From NCBI GenBank assembly GCA_027943245.1, contig JANDJZ010000171.1, positions 1 through 46,156 on the forward strand: DNA of 46,156 nucleotides, given 5' to 3'. The position numbers were made by a program, and so were the translations under genes. Origin of the DNA: Acanthamoeba sp. SK_2022b. Its lineage: Eukaryota > Discosea > Longamoebia > Acanthamoebidae. Positions 22,445-35,533 of this stretch are shown one piece after another (position 1 is the first letter of the stretch; every line of letters starts with the position of its first letter). The notes beneath the pieces were generated by a model, which was given only the letters and a program-made list of their open reading frames with translations, was not told the origin of the DNA and made no database searches.

Positions 22445-25400
22445 TCAGGCAAGAGAAGCCAGTCGGGCGCGGTAGTAGTCCATCTCCCCCGACCACTCTT
22501 TGGTCTTGCTGGCTCCTTTGGACTCAAGCAGCCGAAGGGCGGACCGTAGGCACCGCTTGGCCTCGGCCACGTGCTGCGTCTTGTTCTTCGACATTGTGTA
22601 GAGAGGCCGCGTTAGCTGCATGTTGGTCCACGTCGAGTACTGGCTTTTAAGGAGGGGGGTACCAGCGCCGCCACTTCCCGTTGTGCCAGCAGCAAATGAC
22701 AATCGCTCAGCGCGTCCCAGGCCTCATGTATCCCTTTGTCCACCGCATTCACGGCGACGTCGCTCGCACGGGCGCTGCCGTCGGCGGTGGCGTCTACGTT
22801 GGGAATTGTCGTGGAGGCGTACACGTCCGGCGCTCCGTAGACGTGGGCGTAGGCACCGTTCGTAGGCACCTCTGCCTGTTCTGTGCCGGCCACACTCGTC
22901 GGTCGCGGCGAATTGAGAGGGCAAGCCCCGCAAATGGACAGCCGCCTGTTTCGTAGTTCAATTATGGGGCTCACCACTGGAGATGTCGCGCCTCCCTTGC
23001 CTCTCTCCATCGTTGCTGCCATGCTCTTCGGCTTATCTGCGTCGCTAGGCGACTTGGGTGTCTGCTCCACCTCTCCATCGTTTTCAGTGTCGCTCAATAT
23101 CTCACTGATATCGTCCATCGACAGCTCCCGATCGTCGAGGCTAATGCGCCGGAGGGAAAGCTGCCTGCTTCGCGACTGGCTCTTCTCTGCACAGCAGCCT
23201 GTCGCCTCGAGCTCTCTTACTGCGGCCGTGGTAGTGGCGGCGGTGACCTCTAGCGAGCTGTCGTGCGGTCGCTGTCCATGGTAGGCAATGTCGATGGCAT
23301 CTTCAAGGAATCCCATTGCCTTGCGACACAGCACCGTTCGCATGCTTTGCTTCCCCGTGTGGAGCATTTGCTGCTTCATCTCCCTGTAGTTGGGCTGATG
23401 CTTGAATTCCGACCACTCCAGGGCGATCTTATGGTAGACGCAGCTGTGTGGCGCCCATGTCAATCAGCATTGGCATATGGTAAGCATCCAAGGGGGTCAA
23501 TGGAAGGCACACGAGCGACCGATACCCCAAGTTGGCGAGTGTGCGGTAGTCGTTCTTCGGATGAACAAAGTAGGCCCGGTGCAGCTTCTCCAAGGCAGAG
23601 AAGAGCATGGCGGCCTTGGTCGCCATGATATTGCCGGTCGGTTCGGCATGCCGTGCCTGAGAGTAGCGCAAGTATTGCAGCAGGCGCGCTCGGCCCTCCT
23701 CGAGAAGGCTCAAATCCAAATACTTGGCTGCGCACACGCGAAGGTGAGCCAAAACCATCGCCGCAGGGGTTGTCGAGTCGCAGGGCGGGGTTGAGCGTGC
23801 CTTGTGGTTGGCCAAGGTCCTCTGGAGGAAGGCGCCTGATCAGCTCCGCCATGTCGACAGCTGTGCGTAGGTCAAAGTGCGGGGCTTCTTCATCGAGGGT
23901 GAGAGCCTCGGGGTACTTACGTAACAGCGCTCTCTTGATGCCGCGCTTGTGCCCCGCACTCCGCCAGAAGAGGGAATCGATGTCATCCCGCATCGCCGTT
24001 TCCTCCGCGCTGTTGCTCGGTTCGTCCTTGCCGCTTCCGATTTGATCATCTACGTCGCTACAGCTGCGCACGGTGTAGCATCGGGTGATCGTAGCCACGT
24101 CGAGGTGGCTTTCCCTCTTTGACCTTGCCTTAGACTTCTTCTCGCTGCGCATGGCCTTGTCAAGCATGGCACGCAGCGTGCGCACTACCATCTCCGTCAA
24201 CAGCACCTTGCGCAGGTGGGTCTCGGTAGTCGGCACGAGGCAACGCAAGGAGCCTAGGTGACGCAGGTTGATGCCCTGTCGGTGCATCGCGACTCGCACG
24301 TACTCGTACCAGCCGTATGGATACCTGTCCGCAGCTTTTTGGAGAGAGCAAGGAAGAGACGGCCCCATGTCAGGCCACCAGGCCGGAAGGGGAGCTAGAT
24401 GGGGGAACTGCACCCTTGGCGGCCACAAGGGAGAGGGCGAACTCTGGGACGACCTGAGTGTACAATCGCTTGGTGGCTGCCATGACCAGCAGCTCCTCGC
24501 CGGGTCGGTCATGCTTTCCAAACTGCAGGAATGCGTCGCTGCTCAACGGCTGCCGGTTGCTGGTGTTGACAATGAAGTGGCGTTATACATCCTGGGGTTG
24601 CTTGGCGAACACAAGAAAGGAGAGCAGACTACCGAATGAGGAGCTCAGGCCGCAGAAGCTTGTAGAGCACGCCGCCCCTGGCCTTACGGAATGAGGGGTC
24701 CTCTGGTGGGAACTGAAGAACAAACAAAACAAAAGCATCGGTGTGAGGACAAAGCAAGACCGAATGGCGAAGCGGTGGTGGATTACCAGCCGCGCCGTGT
24801 CTAAGATGTAGTAGCGCTTCTTGCCCTCGGTCACGACTAAGATAAAGGTAAAGCCGTGTTAGGGTTGACCAGGCCGCCAAGGCATTAGGATTGCCTAGGC
24901 CTATCATTGATCTTAAATGGACGTAGGTGGGATTAATAGGTGGATACGTACTTAAATGGCCCTCAATGTCGGTCGGTCCCACGATCTTGACGGGGAATTG
25001 ACCCAAACCGCATAGGTGCTGCCAGGGACAAGAAGGCCGTTAGGACCTGCGGACAACCAGCACGAAGAGGACGCGAGCCCGTACCTTTTTCAGATTGAGT
25101 TGCCGTCCCACCCTGTCCATCATCCAATCCATGTGCGAGTCCGAGTTATGCACTGTGATTCCCCGGTCGCAAGAGCCATACACCTGTGATAGTTGCAGAA
25201 ATGTTACATGGTGCAGAATTAATAATAATAATATTGAGCGTTGGTCATCTGACATGCAGCGTCGGACATACCAGAGTGTGCTTGGATATGGGCAGGCATG
25301 GGAGGACAGTCAACCGCCATCCCCGCACCTGCGAATGGAACGTTTGTGAGCTACATGTTGTAGGGAGGGGAATCTGCAAAGCGGGCAAAAGCAGGCGCGT

Positions 25401-26425
25401 GCATTGATAATGGCCATCATGGGAAAGCAGAGCCCTGCATTCAGCAGTGCACTGATGCAGCCCGCCATTCCCTTCACCTCGTGTGAAGCCGTCTTTCTGT
25501 CGCCACTCCATGTAAGCAATGCAACATCCCTCTTGAAGGAGAGGGGGGGGGGCGCCGTACATGGCAAACTCATCGCCTCCATAAAGAGACACACCGCCCG
25601 TCTGGTCTCTGGCCATCTTGAAGAACATTCCGTCGTACATGTACTTCTCCCCTCCGGCCCCAACGTCGCCGATCGGCGGGATTCTCCTCTCACGGTGGTT
25701 GACGTTGAGCTCTCTGTCCCAGCCAATTAACAGCTGTGTGACTCGGGAAGAGCGCCAGCAATAATACTCCCGTGCGGAGGCGGCACCTGACAATATGGGA
25801 GGCGATGGCTTTAGCCTGTTCGAGAAAAGCGGTGGTGAAGCTTGCCAGCTCACCCAGCACGCATATCATCTGGTGCGGATCCTGATGCTTCCGGCCCGCC
25901 GCCTTGCGGTACCTGTAGTCGCCCATCACATGATTGAGTGGCCCTTGGCATCAGCCCAGCGTGTCTGGCTACATGTGCGGGCGGTACCTGCTAATGAGCG
26001 ATTGGAACTCTTTTTCGCGACGCACAGGTAAGAAGAGAGTGAATGGCGGATGCAGCAAACAGCGTTTGGTGTCATGTAATAGGCCATGTACCTTCGTTCC
26101 ACTGCCTATTGGTGGCAACTGGAGGAGAAGGTGGCTGTTTTCTTTTCTTCTTTTTGCGGCTAGAACCTACGTCGCCGTCCTCACGGCACGGCGGCGGCCG
26201 CGAGTAGGCAGGCAGCAGCGGGCCTGCAACATCGACCCCCTCATAGGCCTGCAGGTTGCCTTCCCCCTCCTCCCGCGCGGGGTGCAACTCGCTGTCGCAG
26301 TAGGTCACGTAGGCCGCCCCCGCACCGTGGTACACCAGGGGACACCTCATGTCTTCCACCTCGTTGAGCAAGTGCAATGTTCTCTCTGCATCCTTTTTGC
26401 CGAAGCTGTCGCGCCTGTTGAACAT
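22445..26425 (-). CDS. CLU (clustered mitochondria)-domain protein with TPR-like C-terminus
   Basis: CLU proteins bind mRNAs and control mitochondrial distribution. The first ATG of the open exon gives MFNRRDSFGKKDAERTLHLL (26425); an upstream exon cannot be excluded. CLU-like blocks in order: ECSSRW-region frame KYMYDGMFFKMARDQTGG, SLYGGDEFAMYGA, VYGSCDRGITVHNSDS, GRQLNLKKH, VKIVGPTDIEGHL, KRYYILDTARL-FPPEDPSF, GGVLYKLLRPELL, PLSSDAFLQFGKHDRPGEEL, HRQGINLRHLGSLR and LTEMVVRTLRAMLDKA. A helical region with LLEEGRARLLQYLRYSQAR and ALEKLHRAYFVHPKNDYRTL suggests TPRs; a Ser/acidic linker and ALRLLESKG-containing end reach TGA at 22445. Many short introns. Family likely; whether it is the canonical CluA orthologue or a paralogue is open. 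Confidence 0.75.
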
Positions 26426-26601
26426 TGGCGTGTTAGCGTAATGCAGGCACGAGGCTTGGGCCACAACTTTGATTTCCAACTGTTTTTCCTTCTTTTTCTT
26501 TTACCCTCAGGTTTCTTTTTCTTTTGCCACGTCGGGTTTCCCGGATTGGAGTTAGAACCTCCGAGATTGATCCTGGGAGGACCATTACAACACACATCAC
26601 A
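26426..26601. promoter_or_regulatory. Divergent promoter region (CLU-like / ESF2)
   Basis: 176 bp between start codons on opposite strands, with a T-rich stretch near 26485-26525. Both promoters must overlap here unless upstream non-coding exons exist. Confidence 0.45.
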
Positions 26602-28673
26602 ATGAGCGACGGAAGCGATGGCGAGGGTGAGATCATGCTTTTCGCGCCCACAAAGGCGAAGCCAGGTACGATTTTTACTGAATTGATTCAAATTAAATCA
26701 CACCGCATAAAATCTACAAGGTGGATTTATATATAATTCCTATTTGTGTGTTTGTGTTATTAAAATTGTTGCTGTTGCCGATCTCCAGTCGCCAAGCCGC
26801 AGCCCCTGCCCATCATTATGGCTGCCGCTCCGGAGACGAAGGCCCGGCTACCTCTGCTCGACCGCGACGTGGATGAGCTGAACGAGCCATCCGAGAGCGA
26901 AGACGCCGGAGAGGAGGAGAACGAGCACGGGGAGGCAGTGGAGGAGGAGGATGAGGCGGGAATGGCAGAAGAGGAAGGTGAGGATGATGACGAAGCTGAA
27001 GAAGAAGACAACGAGAATGGAGATGAAGAGGAGGAGGAGGAGGAGGAGGAAGGCGATGACGATCAGGAAGAGAACGAAGACGGTTCAGAGGTATGGTGAA
27101 GAATCCTCCCTGTGCACAACAGTGCGCGAGATGGGGAGAGGTAGAACTGACAATGACTTGTGCACCTATGGCGTCATGGACCAGGACGAGGACGAGGACG
27201 AGGAGGACGATGTTGACGGAATGGGGAAGGTCGTCAAGGGCATGTCCGAGAAGAAGCTCCAGAAGTGGATGGAAGCCAACGAGAAGAAAGGTTTGCCTCT
27301 AGTTCGCATGTGAGTCGAGCTCCAGCTTTTTCGGTGTTTGACGCCGGCAATACTTCGATCTGTCGCGCCGCAGGAGTGATTTACATGTCGCGCATTCCGC
27401 CCTTTATGCGACCGGCCAAGGTGCGCGATCTACTGGCGCCCTACGGCGAAGTCGGAAGAATCTACCTCAAGCCTGAAGGTATTTTATTGTATTTTATTAA
27501 TTTCTTAATAGAGAAAATATATTTACTCACTTTACTCTTGATGTTGGCTGCTGCTGCTGCTGCTTGCTGACGTGTTTCGCGAACTGGCTTGCGCATTCGC
27601 GGTGTGGTGGCTCAGATCAATCGTCTGCCTATCGGCGCAAGAAGAGGGGCGGCAACAAGAAGAAGAAGTACACAGAGGGCTGGGTCGAATTTGCGGACAA
27701 GGAGGTGGCCGAGTCGGTACAAGCCCTTTCTCCGTCACTCACGTGGGTGACCAGCCCTCTGTGTGCCTCAGCGTGTTTCTGAATAATAAGGCCTTACGCG
27801 CTGTTCTCTCCTTCACGTTGTGTAGGTGGCCGCGACGCTCAACGCAACGCCGATTGGTTCGTCACTCCTCTCCGCCCTGCCCCGCTCTGCTCATGCTCAC
27901 CTGTTCCTACCACTGGTAAAACGTGCAGGTGACCAAGTGAGGAAGGGCTCCTTCTTCCACAACGATCTGTGGTGCATGAAGTATCTGCCGGGGTTCAAGT
28001 GGCGCCATCTCACCGAGAAGAAGTGTACGTTTGCTCCATGGAGCAATCGCCCACCGCACGCACACGTCGCTCACCCGCACGCACCATTTAGCGTACGAGA
28101 ATGCTGTGCGCAAGAAGCGAAGAAGGACGGAGCTGCAGCAAGTGAAGAGGGAGAACAATCAGTATTTGCTGCAGGTGGAGAAGGCCAAGGCACACAAACG
28201 AATGCAGGAGAAGCGGAAGCGCGCGCTCACGGAGTCGGGCGACCCGACCCCGGAGGAGACGCCCGACGATGAGACGTCGCAGTTGGATAAGATGCGCAAC
28301 AGGTTCCGACAGAGGGGCGTGTCGAGAGAGGAGAACGAGGACATCGATGACCTCCTGCCCAAGAAGAAGGGCCAGAATGGCGGATCCAGGAAGAGACAGC
28401 GAGTCGACCGCAAGCGGCAAGCGGGGGATGACGTGCGTGTTTGCCTTTGCTTGCCCCAATGGGCTCACACACTTGCACTAAGCTCCGTTCATCTCACGAT
28501 GTGTGAATTCTAGGAGCCTGTGCCGACGGGAGGTGACTTGTCTGACGACCTATTGGGCCAGGTACACCTACATATTGGCGCCAACCACCCCCCTCGACCG
28601 AGTTGGTGCCTACACTCACAATGTTGCTCCTCCTCAACACATCCAACCGCAGATATTTGGCAAGAGGAACTAG
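26602..28673 (+). CDS. ESF2: ESF2/ABT1 pre-rRNA processing factor
   Basis: Nucleolar RRM protein of the small-subunit processome. The start at 26602 gives MSDGSDGEGEIMLFAPTKAK. Intron 1 is 26666-26788. A long acidic region (Glu/Asp runs to about 27230) follows, then KKLQKWMEANEKK and the RRM: VIYMSRIPPFMRPAKVRDLL, APYGEVGRIYLKPE, the KKRGGNKKKKYTEGWVEFAD insert, VAATLNATPIG, FFHNDLWCMKYLPGFKWRHL and TEKK-AYENAVRKKR. The order and the KKK-EGWVEF and DLW-KYLP-FKW blocks are diagnostic for ESF2/ABT1. The helical end (ELQQVKRENNQYLLQVEKAK) and two short last exons (EPVPTGGDLSDDLLGQ, IFGKRN) reach TAG at 28671. The acidic stretch is longer than I would expect for the family. Confidence 0.93.
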
Positions 28674-29194
28674 CCGACTAGCCACGTGGATCATTCATCA
28701 GACACGGAACTGTAGCATTTTTGCACGGTGAACAAGAACACACCATCCACTTTTCTGGGCTTGTTAGATTTTGTGTCTCGTATCCGCTAGAAATCGGTTG
28801 CAGAGCCGCACCCCTTTGGTGGGTCTCTGTCGTGTGCACGGTACCAGGCCAACCCCAGAAATCTTGCCGAACCGCACGCGCAGAAACGAAGCAAAGAACT
28901 TCGAAATATGCAAAGGCTGATGGGCCGAAGATGTTTTGCAAAGTTGTGGCCGAGTTTTTATTTCGCTAACCTTCCGAGAAGGGGCAGAAGCGCTCTCTGG
29001 TCACCCTCTCTGTCCTTGGTGACATTATTCTACCACCCACGGGGCCTGCTCCACGCCTGTAGTTCTCTGAACTGTCGCAAACAAGGCCGGCACCTCCTTT
29101 GTTGTTGCTCTGAAGAAGCAGACCTCACCACTACAAAACGTCTTGCAAATCGCAACTCTTCCGGTTTCCATCATCAACCAACATCGGCACAGTT
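28674..29194. other. Intergenic region; no gene seen
   Basis: Mixed-composition DNA without a gene-like frame or repeat. It probably contains the ESF2 3' end and the promoter of the small gene at 29195. Confidence 0.4.
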
Positions 29195-29545
29195 ATGAAC
29201 GACATAAGCCCTCCGCACGCACTGCACAAGGAAAACATAGGTCCTGCAACCTCTGCCGGCGGTCTCTACGGCTCCGTCGTACGGAGATCCGCTCTCACAC
29301 GCCTCCACACAATACCGCCCATCGTACTAGAGGATCCCTCCGACGAGCTCAGCCCCAAGCTCGTGGTTGACAGAGCCATCAGAGAACGAGGGGTACCTGA
29401 CCTACTACTAGGAAAGAGGTGATGACTTGTTCAATTCGGTTATTGCCTGACGTCGCGTTTATGTTCACAGAAGCGTTTTGATTCAGCTGATTGGGCGATG
29501 AAGCGACGTGAAGCAGCCATACCCAATGCCGCCCAACACAACTAA
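29195..29545 (+). CDS. Small endosulfine/Igo-like protein (two-exon model)
   Basis: Endosulfine/ARPP-19/Igo proteins inhibit PP2A-B55 when phosphorylated in an FDSGDY motif. ATG at 29195 opens MNDISPPHALHKENIGP. With an intron at 29393-29470 (GTACCT...TTCACAG) the frame runs SPKLVVDRAIRERG-KRFDSADWAMKRREA and stops at TAA 29543, giving 90 residues. KRFDSADWAMKR has the position, length and FDS-A/G-D-aromatic pattern of the endosulfine core, and the overall size fits. Without splicing the frame stops at about 29420 and lacks the motif. The assignment rests on one short motif and an intron placed by eye; Trp in place of Tyr is unusual. Confidence 0.5.
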
Positions 29546-29757
29546 CTCTCTGCCCTGGCGCCCCGTAGTTGTAGCCTCTCCAGTTTTCCTCAATCATCAG
29601 ATTGCTGTACATAAAAAAACGCCGATTTTGGCTTCGCTTTTTCCGGACAGGGTCTTGCAGCTTTCGTGCACGCAGCCTCCCCCTTAGAGGAAATGCGCTT
29701 TTCCTTTAGCTCGTGCCTTGCGTCGCCACCGCAGTCAGTGCACACACCTCCCGAGAG

Positions 29758-32321
<2,564 letters not shown>

Positions 32322-32478
32322 TGTGTGCTCGGCGGTACACGAAGCAAACAACGAACAAATCACACGTAATGATCTGATAAGAGCTCCCAGCTCTGGTGCA
32401 AGAGATGATGCGCGAAGTGTATTTGCAAAGAAGGCTCTTAGGAGATGGAGAAGATGATGATGAACAAAAAAAAAAGGA
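32322..32478. other. Convergent 3' region between OAT and DIM1
   Basis: Only 157 bp separate the stop codons of two converging genes. A(12) at 32467-32476 may serve DIM1 termination, as T on its sense strand. Confidence 0.4.
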
Positions 32479-32907
32479 TTAATATCGCCACTTGGTGGAG
32501 TAATCCTTGGGAGAGACGACGAGACCTCGTCCCTTCCTTGCACCTTTGTACACGGTCTCGATAATGTCGATCATCTCCTGCTTGTCCGTCATGGGCCAGC
32601 TAATCTTGTTGTTGTTGCCCGTGCCCAGATCGATCATGACGTGCTTGTTGCGGAAGAAGAACATGGTTGTGCAGGGGTCGTAAAGCTCGTACATCTGATT
32701 GAAGTCGGGCACCTCAGAGATGTCAACGAGGAAGATGACCGCGAAGTTGGACACCTTGTCGGCAATGCCATAAAGGATCTCATCCATCTTCATGCAATCG
32801 GGATCCCAATCGTGGCCGAATCGAATCACCACCACTCGATCCTCTTCCGACAAGATGGCCTGGTCGACAGCCCATCCACTGTGCAGGTGCGGCAACAGGT
32901 ACGACAT
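32479..32907 (-). CDS. DIM1: U5 snRNP 15-kDa protein DIM1/DIB1 (TXNL4A)
   Basis: Thioredoxin-fold spliceosome protein needed for pre-mRNA splicing. One complete exon of 142 residues, the exact length typical of the family: MSYLLPHLHSGWAVDQAILS, EEDRVVVIRFGHDWDPDCMK, NFAVIFLVDISEVPDFNQMY, PCTTMFFFRNKHVMIDLGTG, NNNKISWPMTDKQEMIDIIE, and GARKGRGLVVSPKDYSTKWR with a final Y. The near-invariant eukaryotic sequence leaves little doubt. No intron. It faces the PB1-like gene with 135 bp between starts. Confidence 0.98.
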   Translation of the reverse strand: MSYLLPHLHSGWAVDQAILSEEDRVVVIRFGHDWDPDCMKMDEILYGIADKVSNFAVIFLVDISEVPDFNQMYELYDPCTTMFFFRNKHVMIDLGTGNNNKISWPMTDKQEMIDIIETVYKGARKGRGLVVSPKDYSTKWRY

Positions 32908-33042
32908 CTCTTCTTCAGACTGTACTCCTTGTTGTGATCCTTAGCTTCCTTGGCGAACCAAAAAAATTGGTGCCGGCAGGAAAAAGAAGGGAAATATCCA
33001 CACCCCCTCTTTCTTGGCTGGAGAAATCACAGAGAAATAATA
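32908..33042. promoter_or_regulatory. Divergent promoter (DIM1 / PB1-like membrane protein)
   Basis: 135 bp separate two start codons on opposite strands, so one compact bidirectional promoter is likely. No recognised motif. Confidence 0.5.
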
Positions 33043-35533
33043 ATGACACACCACAGGCGTAATTCCAAACCCAGGATGGATTTCTGTGGCAAGCTCTTGC
33101 TCGGCCTGATTGCTTGCCTCATCGTTGCCCCCACACATGCAAATCCTTTGGAGCCCCCACAAACGAGCCTGATAGCCACTTCCGATGTTGTAGATTTTTC
33201 CACCACCAACAACACTCCTGTGCCCGAGGAATTCGTACGATCGCCGCTGCACTCTGCCAGTTTATTTTGTTCCTCATAGAAGAGTTTTTTGATTTTTGTT
33301 TTTATTGTGTTTTCGATATTTTTATTTAAAATAAAATTTCAGGGTGTATATTAATGTGGCTTGTCCGCTTGTGGTGAGAGCAGGTGCGGTTGCAGTGCTA
33401 TTTTGAGGATGAGCGGCAGATGGTGCTACTCCGCCGTACAGAGGGCATCGCCGACCTTCTGCGTAAGCTGCGCGAGCAGTTCGATGCCGAGGAGGGCGGC
33501 CTTATCGTCAAATATGAAGAAGGTACAAGCCTAGGCCAGTCTCTCTATTCCACAAAAGGGCTTCCGCAGCACTGGTAAAGCCTGGCTCACCGAGTCACCC
33601 TCTTTCCCCTGTACAGATGGCGAGCTGTTCGGGCTCAAATCGCAAGACAACCTCATTGCTGCGCTCCGGTACCACTCCAGCTGCCTGCAGGCGCCACCAC
33701 CAGGCGCCTGACGTGCTTGCAATGTCTTGACCGTGCCCGTTGGTATTGCGCAGGGGCTTCGACCACTCACAAAAGCGCTCACTCAACCTCTTCATATGGC
33801 CCAAGCAAAAGTCGAAGCAGGCGCCTATCACGATCGTGCTGAGTGACTCCGAGCACCACCACGCAGCTCGATCGTCCCGTACGTCTACGGGTCTAGCGAG
33901 TATAGCACAGCCGGGCTGCCATCGAAGCAACACGAACCGTTCTCACCACTTCTCTCTCCTCCGTCTACGCTGACAGGCGGCGTCACGGAGATACCACTGT
34001 GGGTGCCCACGCTGACGTCCTCGCTCGGATTCGTTGCCCTCATCGCGGTGGCTGTCATCTCGGCCGGCACCACCGGCATAGACGCTCTGCGCAAGATCGG
34101 TACGGGGGCAACGCCTACATTCACACAAGCCGCCTTCTCGCGGCGGCCGACAAGAAGTCGCTGAAAGATTAAACCCCAACGCCGTGTGTGCCCGCGATAG
34201 GTTCGGAGGATGAACTGACGCATGCCGACTGGCTACATATATTCAAGACGCAGTCGTCACAGTACTGGCCCACGATCGCTGAATGCGTCACCTACTTCTC
34301 ACTCTCCTGGTAGGCCGTACCAACCCCCCCCACAATCCTGTTGAACCATATCTTAGCGCTCGCAATTGCGCGTCACGTCTCTCCTCTCAGGCTGGCCCTC
34401 ATCGTGCTCGATGTCGACCCGCGGGCCATCCACTGGAACAGCGACAACCAGCTCATCCCCTGCCTCATCGGCCTCGCCTACGGTACCCCCGGCCTTGCCG
34501 ATCCATCACTCATGGCTCAACGCAACCATGTCAGGCGCGTCCATGCGAGCATGTACTCACACAACACGCACGTTATGTTCGCTGGGTCGACAACGCAGGC
34601 TTGGTTGCGCCATATCTGATGCGCCAGCTGGCCAAGTTCTTGAAGATGCTCAAGAAGCGGAGTGCCGAGCGGAAGGCGCGGGAGGAGGCCGCGCGGCGGG
34701 CGCGCATTCTGCGGCTCAAGGCCAGCAAGCGACCCGGCGGCGTCCTCCCCGCGGAGGGCAGCACCACCGACAGCGAGAGCGAGAGCGAAGACGCGCCCGC
34801 CGCTCGACAGCAGCGCCTGCCCAGGCCCGTGGAGGCCATGAGCTCCGGAACTGATGAGCAGCAGGAAGAGGAGAAGACCAAGGCGAAGAGCAAGAAGGCG
34901 ACAGCCATCGTCAGCGCGATCAACGTGCCGGCCCTCTTCACCAACGTCGCTCACGAAGTAAGCTATGTGTTCCTGAGCAATGCGCTCTACTTCTCTTCGT
35001 GCTACTTCTGGACTGGTACCTCTTCTCCTGCTACTACTACTTCTCTGTCCTCCTGCCAATGCTCACTGAGAACGTCGTGGGGTTGTCAGAGTCGGTCGTC
35101 GTTTCGTGCATCGGGTCGCAGCTGCTGTCGATCGCTGCTCGCGAGTTCATGGAGGGCATCATCACCATCGGCATCGGGCTATGGGTGTACCTCTTCATAG
35201 CCTACTTTGCCTACATTCCGTCGTTCCTGCTCTTTGTTTCGGCGATGGCCTGGTTCGTGATCAACATCCTCGCACCCACCAAGCCACGGTACGTCCTCCC
35301 TCCCCCAATCACTGTACGCATTTGATGAACTGACCACTACGTTTCCCGTGAGTAGGTACGACTACATCGCGCTGATGCTCTTCACCGACTCGCTGCCCTG
35401 TTCGCTTTGCGCCGCGGCTGCCTGGGCGACCTTCCGCGAGGTCGAGAAGCACCACCGCCAAGAGAAAGACGCCGCCTCGACGACCGCCCCAACGCCCGCC
35501 CCGAGCACCAGCAAACCCAACAAGGCTGCTTAA
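33043..35533 (+). CDS. Multi-pass membrane protein with signal peptide and PB1-like domain
   Basis: Unrecognised as a whole. ATG at 33043 (or 33076) gives DFCGKLLLGLIACLIVAPTH, a clear signal-peptide-like hydrophobic stretch. Intron 33235-33383 joins PVPEEF to VRLQCYFEDERQMVLLRRTE. The next part resembles a PB1 domain: IADLLRKLREQF, then IVKYEE-DGELFGLKSQDNLI (OPCA-like acidic loop) and LNLFIWPK. The first-strand Lys of type II PB1 is Gln. After intron 33606-region exons come hydrophobic segments: VPTLTSSLGFVALIAVAVIS, YFSLSWLALIVLDV, LFSCYYYFSVLLPML, IITIGIGLWVYLFIAYFAYI, PSFLLFVSAMAWFVINILAP and IALMLFTDSLPCSLCAAAAW. Between them lies a basic then Ser/Glu-rich loop (RSAERKAREEAARRARILRL). 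It ends Thr/Pro-rich (STSKPNKAA). At least eight exons, joined by frame. Function unknown. Confidence 0.68.
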
